This document shows positions 56,271 through 64,000 of a stretch of 64,000 nt of DNA, one piece after another. Numbering within the stretch: position 1 is the stretch's first letter; each line of letters begins with the position of its first letter. The notes beneath the pieces are model-generated. The model was not told the DNA's origin, did not search any database, and worked only from the letters and a program-made list of their open reading frames with translations. The translations under genes were made by a program, and so were the position numbers. Origin of the DNA: Adineta ricciae (taxonomy: Eukaryota > Rotifera > Eurotatoria > Adinetida > Adinetidae); NCBI GenBank assembly GCA_905250025.1, contig CAJNOJ010000446.1, positions 1 through 64,000 of the forward strand, written 5' to 3'.

Positions 56271-59200
56271 CATAGATGAACAACGACAATCATCACGTTT
56301 AGATTGGGCTGAATTATCATGGACAAGATGGATACAAATTCCATTTCAATCATGGATAACACCTATTCTTTCTTTGAGTAATCAACGTACACTTGTTGAA
56401 AATGATCTTGATGATATTTCGATCAAAGATAAATGTTCAGTTTTGTTGAATCGAGTTAATCAATTTGATTGTCAATGGGCAGGAACATGGAATGTTTTAA
56501 AACGAATATTTTTTAAAGATTTTTTCTTGAGTATAATACTTGTTTTTCCACTTATAATATCTCAAATAGCCCAACCATTACTTATTCGTCAAATAGTTCT
56601 TGGTATTAAGAATCAATCAGGATTACCATATTACGTTGATTATCTTCTTTGTCTTGCACTTTTTATTTCTTGTTTAATACAAGCAATTTTTTCTCAACAA
56701 ATCTTCTTTCGAAATAGTCGTGTAGGAATGAGAATTCGTAATAGTTTATCGTCTATTATCTATAAACACTTGTTAACAATCAATACTTCAGCTCTTCATG
56801 AGACAACTGCAGCTCAAATGATCAATTTAGTTGCCAATGATGTTAATAAATTTGAAGAACTTAGTATGTTTGTTCATACTCCATTATTGGCAATTGTCGA
56901 AGCTCTTGTGGCATTTGGACTTCTTTTTTGGTATATCGGTTTACCAACAATCTTTGGTTACACTGTACTTATTTTATTGATACCTTTACAATTCATTTTT
57001 AGTCGACAATTCAGTAAATATCGTCGTATAACAATGAAATGTACAGATAAACGTGTACAAACGATCAATGAACTTGTCAATGGCAGTCAAATTATTAAAA
57101 TGTATAATTGGGAAAAAGCAATGGAACAACGAGTATGTGAAACACGTCAAAATGAACTTTCGAACATATACAAAGTGAGCTGTTTGAGAACTTTAAACAC
57201 TGCACTTGCTTTTACAACACTTCCATTAATTACTCTTGCAACATTCGGTGGAAGTTGGTTATTGGGTCGAACATTATTACCGGAAAATATATTTACAACA
57301 CTCGCCTTTTTCGTCATGGTTCGTGTTCCTGTAACAATTGGATTACCAACTGCGATTGAAAAATTCAGTGAGGCTTGTGTTTCAGCAAAACGAATCGATC
57401 AATTTATGCAACTCGATATATTGTCAAATAAACATGAAAAAGAAACGAATGAAAATGATGATAATGCTATTATTATGGAAGATGCATCATTTTCTTGGAA
57501 AGATACTCCTACTTTGTTTTCTCTCAATCTCAAAGTCAAAACTGGAACTTTAGTTGGAGTAACAGGTCCGATCGGTGCTGGTAAATCAACGCTACTCGCT
57601 GCTATTCTAAATGAGATCAATCTTATGAGTGGTAAATTACAATTACATATCAATTCCATTTCATATGCACCACAATCAGCTTGGATATTTGCTGATACAA
57701 TTCGAGCGAATATTCTTCTTGGTAAACCAATGGACAATGAACGTTATAAGAATGTGATCAAAGCATGTTGTCTTGATGTTGATCTCGAAAGTTTTGGTGA
57801 AGTTGGTGATCTAATGATCGTTGGAGATAAAGGAATAAACTTAAGTGGTGGACAAAAAGCTCGTTTATCACTTGCACGTGCTCTATACGCTGATACTGAT
57901 TTATATTTACTCGATGATCCACTCGCTGCTGTTGATCCTAAAGTAGCAAAATTAATCTTTGATCAATGTATTGGTCCTCGTGGTCTTCTTCGGAAAAAAA
58001 CTCGAATATTGATTACACATCAAATACATTTTTTAGTTGAAACAGATCAAGTGATTTCGATGAAAAATGGTCATATTGAACAATTACAAATGAAACAAGT
58101 GTCTACAGATGAACTATCAAATGATTCATCACAAGCAGAATCATCTGACAAAAAGGAAACCGATTGGACACCAGATACTGCTGTCTTAGATATGAAATCG
58201 ATTGTGAAAAATGAGACATCGGCTGAAGGAGGAATTGCATGGCCCGTTTGGTTCAAATTGTTTACTGCACCACCTTTACAATGGTTTGGATTATTTTTAA
58301 TGATTATCTTTATGCTTATTAATCAAGCTGCATATGATTTTTCTAATGTTTGGCTTGCTCTCTGGTCTGATAAAGATAATCGAGAACAACGATTATCAAT
58401 CTATGCATATTTCTATGTTGGAGCTGTAAGTTTGACATTGATCGTAGCGATCATACGTGTTGGCTTTACCTACTATATTTTACTCCGTGGTTCAACTTAT
58501 TTTCACAATCGAATGCTCAAAGGTATATTATATACTTCATTACGATTCTTCGAAAGTAATCCAAGTGGGAGAATTCTAAATCGAGCAAGTAAAGATCAAC
58601 AAGTTTTAGATCATTCGTTACCATTAGCTTTCATTGATACGATGCAATATCTTTTGCTGATTATTGGTTCTATTACAATTATTGGTAGAACAAATCCATG
58701 GGTACTTTTCATTCTCATTCCTTTAGTTCCTTCCATTTTGTGGCTTCGTCGATTCTATATGCGTTCAAGTCGTCAACTGAAACGACTCGAAAGTGTAACA
58801 CGTAGTCCTGTTTATACATTCTTTTCATCATCATTCGATGGACTTACCAGTATTCGAGCATTCAACATTCAAAGTGATTTTTTAAACATGTTTATGGAAA
58901 AAATTGATAATAATTCACGAGCTTATTTCATTGTCTCTTCATCTGCATATTGGTTTGGTTTACGACTCGATATTTTAGTATCATTTCTCACATTGGTCAC
59001 TGCTCTTCTTGCAGTTACTTTTCGTCATCAAATAGATCCGTCGGCAGCAGCACTTAGTGTCACATATTGTATCACTTTAACAGGTCTTTTCCCATGGGCT
59101 ATGCGACAATCAGCTGAAGCTGAAAATTCCATGACTAGTGCAGAACGTATTTATGAATATAGTCAACTGATATCAGAAAATCAACAGAATAGTAATGAAA

Positions 59201-59982
59201 ATAATCTTCCCATTCAACCAGCAACAGATTGGCCTTCTCGTGGTATTATTGAATTTAAAGATTATACATTTCGTTATCGTCAAGAACTTGATCCTGTACT
59301 GAAAAATCTTAATCTAAAAATTGAATCAAAGGAAAAGATTGGCGTTATCGGTCGAACAGGTACAACTATTTTATTATACATATAATTAGATTCGTCATTT
59401 TTCTTTGTAGGTGCTGGTAAATCATCACTTCTTCAAGCCCTTTTTCGACTTGTTGATCAATCAGCAATCAGTGGAAAGATACTCATTGACAATATTGATA
59501 TTCAAAATGTTTCACTCGATTATCTTCGTTCTCATTTAAGTGTTATTCCACAAATTCCCATTCTTTTCTGTGGAACACTTCGTTATAATATTGATCCATT
59601 TGGACAATTTTCAGATGAAGATTGTCTTTCAGCACTTGAAGCCGTGCAACTCAAACAATTAGTACGAAATCATCCCGATGGACTTCGTCTATTAGTTGCT
59701 GAATCCGGTGCAAATTTAAGTGCTGGTGAACGTCAATTGATCTGCGTAGCACGAGCCATTTTAAAGAAGAGTCGAATATTACTCATTGATGAAGCTACAG
59801 CAAATGTTGATTATGACACGGATAAAATCATTCAACAAGTTATTGCCGAGAAATTTCGTGATTGTACCATTTTAACCATTGCTCATCGTTTGAATACAAT
59901 CGATAATAGTGATCGAATTCTTATGTTACAACAAGGAGAAGTTGTTTATTTTGATGTTCCAAATAATATTCGTTTATATTAA
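56271..59982 (+). CDS. ABCC/MRP-type exporter, main copy
   Basis: A full ABC transporter core, TMD1-NBD1-TMD2-NBD2, of subfamily C (MRP4-like size), which uses ATP to export organic anions and glutathione, glucuronide or sulfate conjugates across the plasma membrane. NBD1: Walker A GPIGAGKST, Q-loop YAPQSAWIF, signature LSGGQKARLSLARAL, Walker B LYLLDDPLAAVD. TMD2 runs from about 58260 to 59130. NBD2: Walker A GRTGAGKSS, split by a 51-bp GT-AG intron (59360-59410); signature LSAGERQLICVARA; Walker B ILLIDEATANVD; H-loop LTIAHRLNTI. The N-terminus is cut at the n at 56270. The last residues (IRLY) show no PDZ motif. All nucleotide-site residues appear intact. Confidence 0.9.
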
Positions 59983-60741
59983 TAGAATTATGTACAACTC
60001 TATATTTACTATTTTCATCTGTTTTATTAACAAATATGAGACACAATTCATAGGATAATAAATGTAAAGAATGTACATATCAACATCTTTATCATAATTA
60101 ACTCACAATCATATAAAGATCTTGGAGGAAATCCACAATATAAGTCTTTCTAAAAATGAAAGTGTCCAAATTGTTAATAATTTTGTTGAATTTAATTCTC
60201 TATGAAATAATAGAAAATCAAGAATATGTATTTAAAAATGTCTTCATCTATTAGAATAATCATATGTTCTTGATTGAAAATGAGAAGATCTTGATAAAAA
60301 TCTGTTTGTCAGACTTGAATAAAATTATATATATGAAATCATTTCTTTTTGAAAGAATAACAATATTAAATTGATTCTCTTCATTTACATCACCAGTTGC
60401 AATTACAATGTTAACGAAATCTTTTTCATGACCAACGGTTTCTTTAGAATTTTTTGTCAAATGACAGTTGACAAGATGTTTTTTACTAAACAAAGAAATC
60501 AATACAATTCTTAATCTAAAATAAAGTTAACGATGTTTATATTATTTCGTTCAAATATTAATGAACATTTCTGTATGAAATGAATGATAATTATAGAAGA
60601 TACTTTAACGAAATTGAACATCTGTAATCTTATGTGTTAAGAACATTTAATTTATTATTTTAGAAATAAATCAAAAAGAAGTCTTTTTACATTCATTTTG
60701 GAAAATTTTATATTAAAAATATACAAACAAACAAAATTTTC
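59983..60741. other. spacer between ABCC and receptor genes
   Basis: Convergent 3' flanks of the ABCC transporter (plus) and the receptor (minus). A minus-strand frame at 60260-60502 (80 codons) has no recognised features and is not called. Confidence 0.45.
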
Positions 60742-63700
60742 TTAAAAGACATTGCGAAATTGTTTTCGATATTCTCTTGAAGGTAAAACAAAAACGAAAA
60801 AATGAAATATCGGTGGTAGAAAAGAAATGAAATAAGCAGCAAGAAAAAGCCACGGATCACGAGCTGATTTCATACATCCGGAAAGATATACAATGATTAA
60901 ACGTGGAATTCTTAAAAGAACAAGAAAACAGGGTGGCAAAAGTATATGTTGATATTTTCCATATTGTTTCCAAAGATATTTTCGATAACCTAATGTTTTT
61001 TTCTCGAATGATTGTTTTCGATATGCAATAATAACAACTATGAATATAGTCGAGAGAAAATTAATTGTTAATGGAGCAAGAAAATGAAATGTATGAATAG
61101 TCGAATTGTAAATATTAAGAAAAGATGAATAAGATACAATACACCATATTCGATTTTCTTCGAAATCATCTAATAAACGACGATGTATTGGATCATGGAG
61201 AATAGTTAAATTACATAAAAGAATAACAATTGGTATAATCAATTTGGCTGTTTTTTTATTTTGTTTTCGATCAAAATCAACACCTTTAATAACAATCACA
61301 AATCTTTCTATTCCTACACATGAACTAAGCCAATCAGTTGAATTTAGAAGGTTAGAAAGTATGAAATCCATTGAAATACAAAGATAATTCAGTAAAATTC
61401 GATTATTTATTATATTCATATGAGTAAGTAAAACTATGATGAATTTAATTGCAAATAAAATCATTGTTAAAAGAGAAGTTATTGAAGTAATAAGCAAATA
61501 TAATCCACAACTTGTTTCTCGTGTTTTTTTTATTTGAAATGTTAATATTGATAAAGTATTAGTAATCAAACTCAGAGTAACCATTACTATAACAAGTATC
61601 AGACTGAATTTCACTACAAATGCTTGTTGTAATAAAGATAAACTTGGTCGAATCTGATAACCAAGAATAGCATCAAGAGAAAGTTCAAAACCATTTGTTG
61701 ATAGTTGACATCTTCTTCCATAATAACATTCTGTACATCCACAAATGAAAGTTCTTGGACATGACGAATCATCTTGAAAACATTGTGCATTATTTTGACA
61801 AAATCTATTACCTCGACAATTATAAGTCATATTATGATCAAATTCAAAACAATTTGCTTGATGTGAATTTACATCGCATAGACACATATAATTCTCATCG
61901 TAAAAACATGAAAGTTGACGATTTTCTTCACAAGATAAATGATAAAGTTTAACACGACGTAAAAGATCTAATTGAAGTATAGATGAATTAAATAATTCAT
62001 TAATATTACGACAACGACGAGAAGAAACAATTTCACTTGATAAATTTCTAAATGATTTAAATTCTTTTTCGACAATAGTTAAATAATATTTGCTTGAAAA
62101 TTCAATAAAAAGGAGATGAAATTTTTGTGATATGTAAAGTACAACTTCATTTTGATCAAATGGTACTTTTTTAAACATTGTTATACGATTTGGTATCGAA
62201 TTGGATACAACAGTAATCAAATGTGCAAGAATATAAGCTGGAATTGAGATATCATATTGAAATCTAAGAGAAATTTTTGGATCAAGAGATTGACATGTTT
62301 TATCAGAATATCCTTCGGAACATAAACATGTAAATTTTCTTATTGGAGAACTTTTACTCGATAACATTCGAATATCAGTTCCAATACATTTTCCATTATG
62401 TTGACAAAGATTTTGTTGACATATTAAATGATTGGATAAACAATCTTTACCATATCTATTAATAGGACAAAGACAAAATGAACCATGTCCAATACAAATT
62501 GAATTCGATGAACATTGACATTTGTCATGTTTTATTGTACAAAAACGACCGGACCATCCTTGATCACATAAACAGAAATCTTTTATATGTAATAAATGAT
62601 GATTTTCAAATGAAATACATTGACCATGTTCACATTTCAATGAACATGATTTGATTTGTGATGACAAAAATGGAATAGTAAGTTGTATAGAGAGACGATG
62701 TACAGGTAAAAATGAAAATTTCAATGGAAATAACCAACTTGTTCGATATGTTAAAAGTATTCGATCATAAACATCAATACGTACAAAATAACTTTTCGAA
62801 TTATTCTTTGGTCGTGATGAATAAAGTAAATAAATATCGAATTTGGTTAAACAATCTCGAATAGAAATATATTCTATATAATCATACGATTGAATTCCTT
62901 GATTCTCATCAATAAGAAATATAGATAAAAGAAATACTGTATGCCAATCGAGTTCTGGTCGTATTTGTACTGTTAAACTAACACGTTGATTTTGATATTG
63001 ACATGAATATCCATAATAAGCGAGAGGACAAAGACATTTCAATTGTCCAAAAGAATCTTTAAAGATTCGTCCACGATTACAATGAAAATGATTTTTTGTT
63101 GAATTTTTTCAATTAGATATTTGTTATTGGTTTACTCAATATGATGGTTGGTTCAAATGCAAGAAAGATGTTTACCTCACGAAATTGTTCTAAACTAACA
63201 AGACAAATAATTCTGTCTTCCAATGTTTTTTCATAATCTTCTGACGGCATGCAAACATATTCACTTACCCATGATGGGTTTTGTGTACAAAATTTCTCAT
63301 CATCATCATATCGACAATTTGCTTCACCATCACAAATATCATATATATCAAGACACTTTGTCTCATTCCAACAAGCAAAAGGTTTAAATATTACTTGACC
63401 ATTAGAACGACATAAATATCGTTCATCTGTACCACCTATACAATCAATATGATTATTTCCAGCCATCTCAATTGGTAAACAACCAGTTTTAGATGTATGT
63501 AATGATACACAACGATGTTGCATTTCTGGACATTTTATAGGTAAATATGAACAATTTAATTCGTCAGCACCATTTTGACAATTCCAAACGCCATTACATC
63601 GAGTATAAATATTATTGCATTGCCACCAAAAACAATGACTTTCATCTGTTTCGTTATTTTCAGGATCAATTAAATCAATAAAACCATCACATAATGTAGC

Positions 63701-64000
63701 AAAAGGTATGTTTTCTTGATTTAATTCTCTCCCAAGATCGATTTCATCGTTTCCCTTATCACAATCAAAATGTTGATTGTGTACTGTTATTATTGAAAGA
63801 CATTTATCAATTTTACCCACTGAATTAGTACATTGAAATCGAAAATGTTGATCATCAAGTTCACAACTATAAGAAATATTTTCATCATCATTTAATATAC
63901 AATCTTGTATACCATCCATAAGACGATGTTTTGAAATACATTTTGTTGAATTTTGACAATGATAAAGTAAAGTTGAATTCATTTGACAATGAAATGAATC
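60742..64000 (-). CDS. LDLR-A/EGF-domain seven-transmembrane receptor, 5' end beyond window
   Basis: A paralogue of the receptor at 2824-5398. Read from 64000 downward it is open at the window edge, so the start lies outside. At least five LDLa-type modules (for example NGVWNCQNGADELNC and DICDGEANCRYDDDEKFC) are followed by EGF modules (CLCPLAYYGYSCQY, CLCDQGWSGRFC, CLCSEGYSDKTC, CGCTECYYGRRC), with long linkers between them. A 7TM domain (about 61600 to 60780) has ERFVIVIKG at the DRY position. The frame breaks near 63045-63115, where two runs of six A/T flank the switch and each frame meets a stop. A pair of homopolymer indels or a real lesion is likely. The coordinates include this break. 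Confidence 0.8.

Noticed and set aside
1-64000. CRISPR arrays, tRNA and rRNA genes, bacterial operon signals.
   Set aside because: None recognised; the window is eukaryotic with spliceosomal introns and no regularly spaced repeats.

Overview
The window looks like nuclear DNA of a bdelloid rotifer (Adineta/Rotaria type). This is inferred from several features together: very AT-rich DNA; protein genes that are intronless or cut by 45-60 nt GT-AG introns; LDL-receptor-A/EGF/7TM receptor genes at both ends; ADP-ribosyltransferase (ART) genes including an ART-TPR fusion; genes with a fungal or bacterial flavour (a JEN-type carboxylate transporter, a PqiA-like membrane protein, a sulfotransferase, a UDP-glycosyltransferase, an LPMO-like protein); and dense remains of Ty3/gypsy, hAT and Helitron elements. 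The species was not established.

Layout. 1-2.8 kb: no recognisable gene. 2.8-5.4 kb: LDLa/EGF/7TM receptor, broken by two single-base n. 5.9-7.9 kb: group XII-like secreted phospholipase A2 and an LPMO-like protein. 9.1-9.3 kb: a 51-residue Cys-rich mini-protein. 10.4-11.3 kb: truncated ART. 11.3-15.6 kb: Ty3/gypsy element on the minus strand with one LTR. 15.9-16.5 kb: hAT transposase relic. 17.3-18.9 kb: JEN-type transporter with an in-frame TGA. 20-22.4 kb: Helitron-like element, a giant hairpin element and an integrase relic. 24.3-29.4 kb: TRPM-like channel. 30.4-34.4 kb: F-box protein and ART-TPR fusion, convergent. 34.4-38.2 kb: second, frameshifted TRPM copy. 40.2-41.0 kb: PAN-like protein with a poly-Thr exon. 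41.4-44.2 kb: duplicated block, one copy carrying a hAT insertion. 45.4 kb: a second Cys-rich mini-protein. 47.1-47.7 kb: PqiA-like protein. 51.7-60.0 kb: sulfotransferase, UDP-glycosyltransferase and ABCC/MRP transporter. 60.7-64 kb: a second LDLa/EGF/7TM receptor running off the window.

Two themes stand out. First, the adjacent sulfotransferase, glycosyltransferase and MRP-type exporter look like a compact conjugate-and-export (phase II/III detoxification) neighbourhood. Second, nine isolated single-base n (3072, 4289, 11282, 13960, 21120, 34414, 42340, 46780, 56270) mark contig joins. At most of them a gene or repeat is visibly truncated, shortened or followed by a near-identical second copy. 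The TRPM and ABC duplications, and the 41.4-44.2 kb block, are therefore best read as unmerged haplotypes or mis-joined contigs until reads span them. A run of 38 N lies at 39756-39793.
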